Origin: UBA6170 sp942491385
GTDB lineage: Bacteria; Chloroflexota; Anaerolineae; Anaerolineales; Anaerolineaceae
DNA length: 64,000 nucleotides
NCBI GenBank assembly: GCA_942491385.1
Contig: CALOAF010000001.1
Coordinates: 1 to 64,000 of the forward strand
Direction: 5' to 3'
In this document: positions 37,399-47,164 of the stretch, one piece after another
Position numbering within the stretch: position 1 is the first letter of the stretch
Layout: every line of letters begins with the position of its first letter
The notes under the pieces: model-generated
Told to the model about the DNA's origin: nothing
The model's database searches: none
The model's input: the letters and a program-made list of their open reading frames with translations, nothing else
Translations under genes and position numbers: made by a program

Positions 37399-40300
37399 AT
37401 GCAAAAATACAAACAGCTATTTTGGCGTTACAAGCTGATTTTCAACTTTATGCTCTTGTGGTTAAGTATAGCTGCACAGCAGGTAGAAGATATTCAGATC
37501 GTTCACTTAAACAACGACCTGTCGGGAAGTTCAATTACGGCTATCTTCCAGGATCACCAGGGTTTTATGTGGTTTGGCACGCGTAGTGGCCTGTATAAAT
37601 TTGATGGTATTGAATTTACTTCCTACGAATGTGATAATTTCCGAAAAGGCAGCCTTCCTTCCTGTTATATCCAAAAGATTTTTGAAGACAATAATCGCCA
37701 GTTGTGGATTGGCACTTTGGAAGGCGGGCTCAATAAGTACGAAAGAGCAAGCGACCGTTTCATTTCCTATCGTCCTGCAAAACAAAATCCGAACAGCATT
37801 AGCAGTGATGTTGTGTGGACCATTTTTCAGGACAGTAAAAACAGACTTTGGATAGGCACAACGGCCGGTTTAGACTTGTTTGATCCGGTAAAAGAAAGTT
37901 TTCAAAACTTCCAACCCAACTATCAGTCGGGTAATATCAGAAAACGGTTGGTCAACTTTATTACAGAAGACCCCCTGGGTAATATTTGGATAAGTACCCG
38001 GGGGGGCGGTCTTTTACAACTGGTTGAAGAACCAAATGGAACTTTGGCTTTCCATACAGACGACAACTTAAATGAACAACTGACAGACCTGTATATACGT
38101 TGTGGCCACCAGGGAAAAAGCGGAAACATCTGGATTGGAACGGAACAAGGGCTAAACCGGCTTTACTTCGACCCGGACAAAGGTTTTCAGATAGAAGCAT
38201 TTCCTGAATTCCCATATGCAATCCTCTCCGTTTTTGAAGACAGGAAAGGGAGGTTGTGGTTTGGGGCAGAAAATGTCGGCCTTTTTGTCATGGACATTAA
38301 CACCCGGGAAGTCTCCAAATTTTCCAGTCAGACCAATCAACCCGGATTGAGCAGTAATTCTGTCTGGTCCATTTTTGAAGATAAGACCGGCACACTATGG
38401 TTTGGCACTTACAGCAAAGGCATAAACAAACTGGACAAATACCACACACAATTCAAACAATATAGACAGCTTCCCAGTGGCAATGTAAGTTGTTTTTATG
38501 AAGAAGAATCCGGGAAAATCTGGATTGGAACCGACGGTGGCGGATTACACCTGTGGGATCGGCAAAAAAACACTTTTAAAGCCTATCGTCACGACCCTGA
38601 TGATCCTTCAAGTCTTAGCAGTGATGCCGTTCTTTCCATAATGGAAGATAGCCAGGGCAACCTATGGGTCGGCACCTGGGACGGCCTCAATATGCTGGAC
38701 AGAAAAAAAGGGAAGTTCAAACGTTTATTGCCACATAAATCCAACGCAAACGCCATCAGCGGCAATCATATTTCCTCCATAATCGAAGATAAAAACGGGC
38801 GCATCTGGATCGGTGTATTCTTTGAAGGTATCGATATTTACGATCCGGCTACCGGACAATTCAAAAACTACCGGGCTGATGCTTTTAGCCAAAACACCCT
38901 TTGTGACAATCTAATCCTCAAATTATACGAAGACAGCGACGGTTTCATTTGGGCCGGAACGGAAGGCCACGGCCTCGACCGCATACAGTGGAACGATGGA
39001 GATCTTATCTTCGAACACTTTGAAAACAACCTGGAAGATACTTCAAGTATAAGCAATGATATTATTTTCTCTTTTTATGAGGATATTCAGGGCAGGATGT
39101 GGATTGGAACCTGTGGAGGCGGGTTAAACCTTTTTGACAAAGAAAAGCAGACTTTCCGGACTTTCCGAAAAAGAGACGGACTTTCCGATGATGTTGTCAA
39201 TGGTCTTCTGGAAGATGATACCGGTAACCTTTGGATCAATACCAAAAAGGGAATGTCCCGGTTTAATCTTGCTACCCAGAAAATCAAGAATTACAACCTG
39301 TCTGAAGGGGGCCAGGGGCTCAACTTCTTTCGCAACCAGGGAATCAAGACAAGTGACGGAGCTTTCCTTATTGGAGGCAACAATGGTTTCATTGCTTTCT
39401 ATCCGAAAAATTTTGAAGAAAACCCCCATCTCCCCGAAGTTTATATTACCCGTTTTTCTATTGACAACAAAATCGTCCGGCCCAATGAAAATGGCCCGCT
39501 AAAAACAGCTATCTCTCAGGCTTCAGAAATCAGGTTAACCCACAAAGAGAATAACTTCAGCTTTGAATTTTCCGCCCTCAACTTCTCCCAGGCACAAAAA
39601 AACCAGTACGAATATATCCTCGAAGGTTACGACAAAGAATGGCAGAAGGTGGGAACCCGCCGACAGGCCTTTTACACTAAGGTGCCCCCGGGCAGTTATA
39701 CGTTTAAAGTCAAGGGATGTAACAATGACGGTCAATGGAGTGTGTATCCCGCTTCAATAGAGGTATTTATTGGAAAACCCTGGTATCGCACCCACCTTGC
39801 TCTATTTTTATACGGACTCGCCATCCTTGGCGTTTTGCTTTGGTACAGGAATAACCTCCTCGTGCAGGAGCGGCTTAAGAGTAACCTTAAGGTCGAACAT
39901 ATGGAGTTGGAAAAAATGCAGGAACTCAACCAGTTGAGATCTCGTTTTTTTGCCAATATTTCCCATGAATTCAGAACGCCTTTGACCCTGATCCTTGATC
40001 CCATCAGAGCAATGATAGAAGGCCGTAACCGCGGTGATGCCAAAAGTCAGTTACAGGTAGCTGTCCGAAGCGGAGAACGCTTGCTGCGTTTGGTGAATCA
40101 GTTACTCGACTTATCAAAATTAGGATCCGGCGGAATCCAACTGGAATTGTATAAAATCAACCTGGCACATTTCCTAAAACCTGTTGTGGAAAGTTTTGAC
40201 TCCCTGGCCCGTCAAATGGAGATCAACTACTCCTATCATTTCGAGGATGAATCTTTAGAATTATTTACTGATGAGGACAAACTGGAAAAGATAGTGGTCA

Positions 40301-41571
40301 ACCTCGTAGCCAACGCATTTAAATTTACACCAAGCAATGGCCAAATACAATTTTCAGAACGCAAGGCTGATCCCCCCAACCTAAAAACCAGTGACCCGGG
40401 AGAAGAATGGGTTTTATTGGAAGTTAAAGACAACGGTATAGGTATTGATAAAAAAAGTCTTTCATTCATCTTTGATCGTTTCTACCAGGTGGAAGGCAGC
40501 CAAGCCCGGGAACACAAGGGAACCGGGATCGGATTATCCCTGGTGAAAGAGCTTGTAGAATTTCAAAAAGGCATCATCTCCGTGGAAGCAGAAGCAGGAA
40601 AAGGAGCCTGCTTTAAAGTTTATTTCCGTTTGGGCAGGGCACACCTTTCAGATAAGGAAGTTATTGAATCGCCTCTAAGAGTTCCTCCGACAATTGATCC
40701 TTCCATAAATCTTACCCCGGAGTTAAATAAAACCAGCGGAATCAGCCGCATCATCACCCAGGAATCGGTAAACGCTGAACCTCGGGCCTCAGCCATCGAT
40801 CTTCCCCTCATTTTAATCGTGGAAGATAGTGAAGATGTCCGGGCATATATCGCAGAGTATTTAAGCCACAGTTACCGCATACTGGAAGCAGAAAATGGAA
40901 AAACAGGATGGGAAATGACTCTGGAGCATATCCCGGACCTCATCATTTCTGACATCATGATGCCGAAAATGGATGGTATAGAATTGTGTCAAAAGGTAAA
41001 AAATGAATTCCGTACTTCCCACATTCCTGTCGTTTTGCTGACCGCCAAAGCAGGTCCCGATAATAAGGCTGAAGGTTTTGAAAGCGGTGCAGACCATTAT
41101 GTTACCAAACCATTCAACTCCAGATTACTGGAATTACAAATCCGGAACATTTTATTTTCTCAATCCAAACTCAGGGAGCAATGGAAAATAAGTAACCTGA
41201 TCAACCTGGGCACAGCAAATACTTCGGCGGAAACACCCGATGACTTATTTCTAAAAACAGCCCTCGAAACCATTGAAAACCACCTGGATGATTCCACTTT
41301 TAAAATCGAAGACTTTTGCAGGTCCATGGGTATGAGTCGGACGCAGCTTTACAGAAAACTAAAAGCCCTTACGGGAATGTCCCCCAATATTTTTACCCGA
41401 AAAATTCGGTTGGCTCGCGCAACACAACTGCTGAAAGACGGGTATTTCTCGATCGCAGAGATCACCTATAAAGTAGGCTTCAGCGACCTCCAGTATTTCA
41501 GAGACTGTTTCAAAAACGAATATGGGGTCACTCCTTCCAGGTTTATGGATGAAACCGACGCGCACATTTGA
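37399..41571 (+). CDS. Hybrid two-component system sensor/regulator (HTCS, SusR-like)
   Basis: 1390 residues, one polypeptide. An N-terminal signal/anchor is followed by periplasmic Reg_prop beta-propeller repeats (many copies of DxxGxLWIGT, about residues 30-690) and a Y_Y_Y domain (~725-790). A transmembrane helix (~798-815) leads to HisKA with His856 in NISHEFRTPL, and HATPase with N-box NLVANAFKF and DNGIGID. A receiver domain (~1136-1250) has its Asp in ISDIMMPKMDG, and an AraC helix-turn-helix (~1285-1385, GMSRTQLYRKL) ends the protein. HTCS proteins sense an oligosaccharide in the periplasm and activate their own utilisation locus, here the susCD-symporter-GH94-GH3 genes that follow. 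Confidence 0.95.
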   Translation: MQKYKQLFWRYKLIFNFMLLWLSIAAQQVEDIQIVHLNNDLSGSSITAIFQDHQGFMWFGTRSGLYKFDGIEFTSYECDNFRKGSLPSCYIQKIFEDNNRQLWIGTLEGGLNKYERASDRFISYRPAKQNPNSISSDVVWTIFQDSKNRLWIGTTAGLDLFDPVKESFQNFQPNYQSGNIRKRLVNFITEDPLGNIWISTRGGGLLQLVEEPNGTLAFHTDDNLNEQLTDLYIRCGHQGKSGNIWIGTEQGLNRLYFDPDKGFQIEAFPEFPYAILSVFEDRKGRLWFGAENVGLFVMDINTREVSKFSSQTNQPGLSSNSVWSIFEDKTGTLWFGTYSKGINKLDKYHTQFKQYRQLPSGNVSCFYEEESGKIWIGTDGGGLHLWDRQKNTFKAYRHDPDDPSSLSSDAVLSIMEDSQGNLWVGTWDGLNMLDRKKGKFKRLLPHKSNANAISGNHISSIIEDKNGRIWIGVFFEGIDIYDPATGQFKNYRADAFSQNTLCDNLILKLYEDSDGFIWAGTEGHGLDRIQWNDGDLIFEHFENNLEDTSSISNDIIFSFYEDIQGRMWIGTCGGGLNLFDKEKQTFRTFRKRDGLSDDVVNGLLEDDTGNLWINTKKGMSRFNLATQKIKNYNLSEGGQGLNFFRNQGIKTSDGAFLIGGNNGFIAFYPKNFEENPHLPEVYITRFSIDNKIVRPNENGPLKTAISQASEIRLTHKENNFSFEFSALNFSQAQKNQYEYILEGYDKEWQKVGTRRQAFYTKVPPGSYTFKVKGCNNDGQWSVYPASIEVFIGKPWYRTHLALFLYGLAILGVLLWYRNNLLVQERLKSNLKVEHMELEKMQELNQLRSRFFANISHEFRTPLTLILDPIRAMIEGRNRGDAKSQLQVAVRSGERLLRLVNQLLDLSKLGSGGIQLELYKINLAHFLKPVVESFDSLARQMEINYSYHFEDESLELFTDEDKLEKIVVNLVANAFKFTPSNGQIQFSERKADPPNLKTSDPGEEWVLLEVKDNGIGIDKKSLSFIFDRFYQVEGSQAREHKGTGIGLSLVKELVEFQKGIISVEAEAGKGACFKVYFRLGRAHLSDKEVIESPLRVPPTIDPSINLTPELNKTSGISRIITQESVNAEPRASAIDLPLILIVEDSEDVRAYIAEYLSHSYRILEAENGKTGWEMTLEHIPDLIISDIMMPKMDGIELCQKVKNEFRTSHIPVVLLTAKAGPDNKAEGFESGADHYVTKPFNSRLLELQIRNILFSQSKLREQWKISNLINLGTANTSAETPDDLFLKTALETIENHLDDSTFKIEDFCRSMGMSRTQLYRKLKALTGMSPNIFTRKIRLARATQLLKDGYFSIAEITYKVGFSDLQYFRDCFKNEYGVTPSRFMDETDAHI

Positions 41572-41593
41572 TACTTCCTTTTCTCTAAAAACC

Positions 41594-42030
41594 TCCAATG
41601 ATGCCGTTAGGCATCAAATCCCGGCATCTCCCCCCCGGAACCCACTTCCCTCGGTGCTGTAGGCACCTAATGTCACTTACGGCAAAACCCTCTCCTCTCT
41701 CCGGAAATAACTCCCAATGATGCCATTAGGCATCAAATCCCGGTACCCCCCCCGGAACCCACTTCCCTCGGTGCTGTAGGCACCTAATGTCACTTACGGC
41801 AAAACCCTCTCTCCGGAAATGACTCCCAATGATGCCGTTAGGCATCAAATCCCGGTACCCCCCCCGGAACCCACTTCCCTCGGTGCTGTAGGCACCTAAT
41901 GTCACTTACGGCAAAACCCTCTCCTCTCTCCGGAAATAACTCCCAATGATGCCATTAGGCATCAAATCCCGGTATCTCCCCCCCCGGAACCACTTCCCTC
42001 GGTGCTGTAGGCACCTAATGTCACTTACGG
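41594..42030. repeat. Four tandem ~115-bp REP-like units with two hairpins each
   Basis: Each unit contains TGATGCC-N4-GGCATCA (starts 41599, 41718, 41830, 41947) and a second stem GGTGC-N5-GCACC, separated by a C-rich CCCCCCGGAACC stretch and followed by TCACTTACGG. The periods are 119, 112 and 117 bp. The tandem layout between HTCS and susC resembles REP/BIME sequences, but no RAYT transposase is nearby. It is not a CRISPR: units have no unique spacers and no cas genes are present. Confidence 0.85.
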
Positions 42031-42157
42031 ACAAGAGCACTTCCGGAGAGGCCAAATGTCCCCAAAACACCAAAGATTATCCCAGAATCTCCGTTTTTGA
42101 CCCATATACCCTGCTTTTTTGGAACATTTCTCATGCCAGTCGGAGTTTCTGTCCAAA

Positions 42158-42165
42158 TACATTTG
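42158..42165 (+). promoter_or_regulatory. TAnnTTTG promoter box of susC
   Basis: TACATTTG fits the Bacteroidota -7 element. It ends 34 bases before the susC ATG. A matching -33 TTTG is not obvious. The same element with the same distance is found in front of the symporter gene. Confidence 0.6.
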
Positions 42166-42199
42166 TGAGGTAAATAATAATCAATAAAACTCTTACATC

Positions 42200-45100
42200 A
42201 TGAAGAAAAACAATCTATCCAAAAGTTTAGTGATGCTGAGAAGATGGAAGACATTATTAACCTTGACTTTCATCTTTTCTGTCACGATAGCATTTAGCCA
42301 AACCCGACAAATATCAGGTGTTGTGGTTGCCGAAGAAGATGGCCTGTCTTTAATAGGTGCTAATGTTTTAATCAAAGGCACTTCGACCGGAACGATTACC
42401 GACTTCGACGGAAAATTCACCCTTGACGCAGCACCAACAGACGTTTTGGTTTTCTCTTATACGGGGTTCGTCACCCAGGAAATCACAATAGGCAATCAAA
42501 CATTTTTTGAAATTTCCCTGGCAGTCTCAGCCAACTTACTGGAAGAAGCCGTAGTCATCGGATATGGCACCCAAAAGAAAAGCCTGGTGACAGGGTCTAT
42601 TTCGCAACTTAAAGGAGAAGCCATACAAAACTTACCCGTTTACCGGGCAGAACAAGCCATTCAGGGTAGAACTGCCGGTGTATCCGTATTGCCAAACTCT
42701 GGTTCTCCGGGATCCGGACTTAAAGTAAGAATTCGTGGAACGGGAACCAACGGCAACTCAGAACCACTTTATATCGTTGACGGTATGCGTACCGGAGATA
42801 TTGCTTACCTCGAACCGGGAGATATCGAATCCATCGAGATCCTCAAGGATGCAGCTTCTGCCGCTATTTACGGAGCCGAAGGTGCCAACGGTGTTGTTTT
42901 GATCACTACCAAATCCGGTGAAGCAGGACAAACACAAATCTCTGTTAATTCTCAGTTTGGTTGGCAAAATGCAGCCAATCTCCCTCCGGTAATGAACTCC
43001 GCTCAATATGCAGAGTACCTGAACGAAGCAGGCGTTGGGGTAACCATTCCAACCAACAGCAGTATAAGCACCAACTGGCTGGAGGAAATTACAGAAACCG
43101 CTCCCATGCAAAGACACCACTTGTCATTCAGCGGAGGAAATGCCAAATCCACCTATCTCGTTTCCGGTTCTTACTTTGATCAAAACGGTGTTGTCGGTGG
43201 TGAAAAAGCAAATTACAACAGAGCAACTGCCCGTTTCAACTCCAGACACGAGATCAGGGAATGGCTCGAAGTAGGGAGTAACATTTCCTATGCACATTTC
43301 AATAGAAGTGCCATTGCCGAGGATGATGAATTTGGAGGAATCATTTCTTCGGGGCTTATGTTTGATCCACTAACACCGGTAACTTTTGACGGAACGCCGG
43401 AAATTGTACAAAATGCCCTCAACGATGGCAAAACAGTTTTACAGGACGAAAATGGCAAATACTACGGGCTGTCAGAATACGTTAGTGGAGAAATCGTAAA
43501 TCCCGTAGCCAAGATCGCTTTGGCTAAAGGGCAGACCGAACAAGACAAATTATTGGGTAACTTCTTCGCTACCCTAAAACCAATCCAGGGCTTATCCATT
43601 ACTTCCCGCATAGGTATTGATTATGCTACACAGAATTACCATACCTGGAACCCTACATTCTTTTTCTCATCTGAAAATCAGAATACCAACCCTACCACCC
43701 GTGACAACTGGGACAACTGGTCTACATGGCTTTGGGAAAATTACGCAAGCTACAACAGAACCGTTGGCAACCACAACTTCACTGTTCTAGGCGGTGTGTC
43801 CGCTCAGCGTTTTGAACACAAATGGCTGGGAACACTTTCCGGACCAATGTTCAAAGAGCAGGAATCCTTTGCTCAGCATGGAGTCGTGGAAATTGACGGC
43901 AAACTCAATGGAAACCTGGAAGTAAAAACACTGGCTTCTTATTTCGGTAGGGTTTCTTACGACTACAGAAATAAATATTTGTTAGAAGCTGCTTTCAGAC
44001 GTGATGGTTCTTCATTGCTGGCTCCTGGTAATAAATGGGCCAACTTCCCATCGGTTTCTGTTGGTTGGGTACTTTCCGAAGAAGCCTTCTGGCCTTCAGC
44101 TGTTGTCGATTACTTCAAACTTAGAGGTAGCTGGGGACAAAATGGTAGCCTCTCCAACCTAGGATATGACCAGTTCAGCTCCCTCATCACAACTGCAGGT
44201 ATCAAATACCCTAAACCAGGTGGTGGATTCTACACCGGTGCAGAACCGGAATTGCTGGCCAACCCTGAATTGAGATGGGAAACCAGTGAACAAACCGATA
44301 TCGGATTTGACTTGACTGCTTTTGATGGCAAATTACTCCTGGGAGTAGATTACTATAAAAAGATCACGAAAGATTTATTGACTCCATCTTCTCCTCCGCT
44401 TTCCGTGGGTAACAGTGCTCCTTTTGTGAATGCCGGAGATGTGACCAATACAGGATTTGAATTTGAATTAGGCTATCGCAAAAGAAGCGGAGCCTTCAAC
44501 TACAATGTCAACCTGAACTTTACAACGATTAAAAATGAAGTTACTTACCTCAACCCTCTGCTTGACCGTGTAAATGGTGCAGGTGTAGGTACCGGTTGGA
44601 CAGCTACATTCTTCGAAGAAGGATACCCTGTCTGGTTCTTCAGAGGTTATGAAACCAATGGCATCTTCCAAAACCAGGGAGAAATTGAAAAATACATTGC
44701 AGATAACGGACTGACAGGATACACTCCTGCTCCCGGTGATCCAATCGTGGTGAATACCAATGGCGATGAGTTAATCAACGAAGATGACATGACTTACATT
44801 GGTGATCCACACCCTGATTTCCTTTTCGGTGCAGTTTTGAATGCAAATTACAAAGGTTTTGACGTCAATGTATTCCTCCAGGGTTCCGTAGGTAACGATA
44901 TCCTTTTAGGATGGAATCGCGTTGACCGTATCACTTCCAACAGACCACTGTTCTTCTATGAAGATCGCTGGACAGGAGAAGGAAGTACTAATGACTGGTT
45001 CCGGGCAGATATGTCAAGCCCTATTGCTTACCGAAGTGATTTTATGATATTCGACGGTACCTATATGAGAATCAAACAAGTTCAGTTAGGATATACTTTG

Positions 45101-45295
45101 CCAGATAATTTGATGAGTAAGTTGTCCGTTTCCAAAGCGAGAATTTACATCTCCCTGGACGACTATTTCACTTTCACGAAATATCCGGGATTTGATCCTG
45201 AAGCGGGTAGCGGCAACAACCAGAGCCAGGGCATCGACAGAGGTATTTATCCTATTCCTCGCAAAATGATGACTGGAATAAATGTCACCTTTTAA
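42200..45295 (+). CDS. SusC/RagA-family TonB-linked outer-membrane transporter
   Basis: 1031 residues. A signal peptide (1-34) is followed by a carboxypeptidase-D-like regulatory domain (ISGVVVAEEDGLSLIGANVLIKGTS region, ~38-110). A TonB box-like segment and plug come next (EEAVVIGYGTQKK, VLIKGT..., IESIEILKDAASAAIYG-EGANGVVLITT). A 22-strand barrel closes with FDPEAGSGNN and GINVTF. SusC proteins import oligosaccharides through the outer membrane with SusD as lid, driven by TonB. It lies upstream of susD and is the first structural gene of the locus. Confidence 0.95.
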   Translation: MKKNNLSKSLVMLRRWKTLLTLTFIFSVTIAFSQTRQISGVVVAEEDGLSLIGANVLIKGTSTGTITDFDGKFTLDAAPTDVLVFSYTGFVTQEITIGNQTFFEISLAVSANLLEEAVVIGYGTQKKSLVTGSISQLKGEAIQNLPVYRAEQAIQGRTAGVSVLPNSGSPGSGLKVRIRGTGTNGNSEPLYIVDGMRTGDIAYLEPGDIESIEILKDAASAAIYGAEGANGVVLITTKSGEAGQTQISVNSQFGWQNAANLPPVMNSAQYAEYLNEAGVGVTIPTNSSISTNWLEEITETAPMQRHHLSFSGGNAKSTYLVSGSYFDQNGVVGGEKANYNRATARFNSRHEIREWLEVGSNISYAHFNRSAIAEDDEFGGIISSGLMFDPLTPVTFDGTPEIVQNALNDGKTVLQDENGKYYGLSEYVSGEIVNPVAKIALAKGQTEQDKLLGNFFATLKPIQGLSITSRIGIDYATQNYHTWNPTFFFSSENQNTNPTTRDNWDNWSTWLWENYASYNRTVGNHNFTVLGGVSAQRFEHKWLGTLSGPMFKEQESFAQHGVVEIDGKLNGNLEVKTLASYFGRVSYDYRNKYLLEAAFRRDGSSLLAPGNKWANFPSVSVGWVLSEEAFWPSAVVDYFKLRGSWGQNGSLSNLGYDQFSSLITTAGIKYPKPGGGFYTGAEPELLANPELRWETSEQTDIGFDLTAFDGKLLLGVDYYKKITKDLLTPSSPPLSVGNSAPFVNAGDVTNTGFEFELGYRKRSGAFNYNVNLNFTTIKNEVTYLNPLLDRVNGAGVGTGWTATFFEEGYPVWFFRGYETNGIFQNQGEIEKYIADNGLTGYTPAPGDPIVVNTNGDELINEDDMTYIGDPHPDFLFGAVLNANYKGFDVNVFLQGSVGNDILLGWNRVDRITSNRPLFFYEDRWTGEGSTNDWFRADMSSPIAYRSDFMIFDGTYMRIKQVQLGYTLPDNLMSKLSVSKARIYISLDDYFTFTKYPGFDPEAGSGNNQSQGIDRGIYPIPRKMMTGINVTF

Positions 45296-45342
45296 TCCTA
45301 TCAGGTGACTCACTGAATTGTTTAAAATAAAAATATTTAAAG

Positions 45343-46866
45343 ATGAAAAATAATAAATTTTATAAAATACTTTCGGTCTTCGTTTTGATAATCATGCTGT
45401 CTGCATGTTCTGAAGACTTTCTACAAGTCGAGCCTATTGGGAAGCTCGCGGAATCTGATTTCTACGAAACAGACCAGGATGCCATGATGGCCCTGATAGC
45501 TACATATGATATCCTTCAGTGGGCCAATGCCCGTGACTGGAACAGTGCTTATTTTGTCAAAACACTGCCTTCTGATGAGTCTAACACCGGTGGTGGTGAT
45601 GCAGGGGATCAGCCTCCCTACCAGGAGTTGAACACCTACACTTATTCTTCAGGTAACCCAACAATTGCTGCGACTTACCAGTCGAATTACTATGGCATAT
45701 TCAGAGCCAATAAGGTGATCAATGAAATTGACCCGATCAATGATTTTCGTAAAGATATCATCGCAGAAGCCAAATGCCTCCGCGCATACTATTACTTTGA
45801 GCTGGTGAGTATGTTTGGCAGAGTACCTCTCATCCTTACGGAATTAGCTCCTAGTGAATACAAACAGCCTAATGCAGAAGTAAGTACCATTTATGCACAA
45901 ATTGAAGCAGACCTTTCAGACGCTATTGCAGAGCTGCCATTAAAGAGCGAGTACGCCTTTGAAGACAAGTTCAGAGTATCCAAAGGAACAGCGCAGGCCC
46001 TATTGGGAAAAGCCTACTTATTCCAGGAAAAATGGCAGCAGGCAGCAGATGTTTTAAGTGATGTGATCGAATCCAATGAATTTGACCTGGAACCTGAATT
46101 TGATAAATTGTTCCTGGAAGAGACAGAATTTGGAATAGAATCATTGTTTGAGGTTTCGTATATCAATACAGAAGGATACGACTGGGGTACCTTCCAGTGG
46201 GGGGGCAACCGCTCCATGGAGAACAACATCCACTGGCAGCTGATGGGCCCCAGGGGGGACTTCTTCAATGCCGGAGAAAGTAGCCTCGTTGGAGGATGGG
46301 GATTCAACTACCCAACCGAGAGGATCTACCAGGCTTATGTCGATGCAGGGGATGTGATCAGAAGAAATGCAACCGTAATGTCTCAGGAAGAACTGGAAGC
46401 GATGGGAGGTTCATGGACTAACGAATCAGCCTGGGGATATGAAGGATACTTCAGGGTAAAATACGGAACAATACTTTCGGAAACCAATACGGATGCCGTT
46501 GCTGAATTAAATTATGGCACCAACCTTCGTTTACTTCGTTTTGCAGATGTATTACTCATGGCTGCCGAGGCTAACTACCGCGCAGGTGATGAAGACCAGG
46601 CACGTATTGAATTGAACAAAGTCAGAGAAAGAGCAGGGCTTGATGATGTTACCACCTCCGGTGCAGACTTGTTTACGGCAATTGTTACCGAACGTAATTT
46701 GGAACTGGCTTTTGAAGGTGTTCGTTTTCTGGATCTCATTCGTTGGGACCTGGGTCCTAGCGTCCTGGGTACCGATGGTTTCCAATCGGGAAAACATGAA
46801 TTGTATCCAATTCCACTGGAAGAAATCAATAACAATGACCTGTTGGAACAAAACCCGGGTTGGTAA
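45343..46866 (+). CDS. SusD/RagB-family surface lipoprotein
   Basis: 507 residues. Lipobox LSACS near residue 20 places it on the outer leaflet. Family motifs are visible: an N-terminal SusD-like helix (DFLQVEPIGKLAESDFYETDQDA), TPR helices with AKCLRAYYYFELVSMFG, and a C-terminal FLDLIRWDLGP and YPIPLEEI. It forms the lid of the SusC pore and binds glycan. It follows susC by 47 bp. No SusE/SusF-like surface binding protein lies downstream. Confidence 0.93.
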   Translation: MKNNKFYKILSVFVLIIMLSACSEDFLQVEPIGKLAESDFYETDQDAMMALIATYDILQWANARDWNSAYFVKTLPSDESNTGGGDAGDQPPYQELNTYTYSSGNPTIAATYQSNYYGIFRANKVINEIDPINDFRKDIIAEAKCLRAYYYFELVSMFGRVPLILTELAPSEYKQPNAEVSTIYAQIEADLSDAIAELPLKSEYAFEDKFRVSKGTAQALLGKAYLFQEKWQQAADVLSDVIESNEFDLEPEFDKLFLEETEFGIESLFEVSYINTEGYDWGTFQWGGNRSMENNIHWQLMGPRGDFFNAGESSLVGGWGFNYPTERIYQAYVDAGDVIRRNATVMSQEELEAMGGSWTNESAWGYEGYFRVKYGTILSETNTDAVAELNYGTNLRLLRFADVLLMAAEANYRAGDEDQARIELNKVRERAGLDDVTTSGADLFTAIVTERNLELAFEGVRFLDLIRWDLGPSVLGTDGFQSGKHELYPIPLEEINNNDLLEQNPGW

Positions 46867-46903
46867 TTATTACCAAAAATAAACTAGTGAGAGTTTTCAT
46901 TAC

Positions 46904-47013
46904 AATTAAGTGGGCGGACAAATTAAAACCAACGAAATACAAACCATAACCATTTTGATACGATACGATTTGATTAATCAATTTGTATTTAAGGTTTGTC
47001 CAACCACTTAATT
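46904..47013. repeat. 110-bp inverted-repeat element between susD and symporter
   Basis: 19-bp arms, AATTAAGTGGGCGGACAAA (46904-46922) and an inverted copy with two mismatches (46995-47013), enclose an inner AAATACAAA ... TTTGTATTT pair. There is no T run, so it is not a normal terminator. MITE-like structure or a folded RNA element are both possible. Confidence 0.6.
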
Positions 47014-47101
47014 TTGAAATTCATTTGCTATGAAATTAGCTTCGGTTGTCCTCCGCTTATCCTGATTTTTTACCGAAAAATTTCATGCAAATCGCTTGAC
47101 T

Positions 47102-47142
47102 AAAAGGGAGTTCCATTTTTTATATATTTGGTTCTCCCTTTT
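47102..47142 (+). promoter_or_regulatory. Symporter promoter box within an inverted repeat
   Basis: TATATTTG (47123-47130) matches TAnnTTTG and ends 34 bases before the ATG at 47165. It lies between the arms of AAAAGGGAG (47102-47110) / CTCCCTTTT (47134-47142), which is followed by T residues. The structure could be an operator or a terminator of the susCD transcript. Confidence 0.5.
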
Positions 47143-47164
47143 TATTTACCAACAACCAATTCAA

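Noticed and set aside
41594..42030. Possible CRISPR array
   Set aside because: Units are fully repeated including the part that would be spacer, contain two hairpins, and no cas genes are present.
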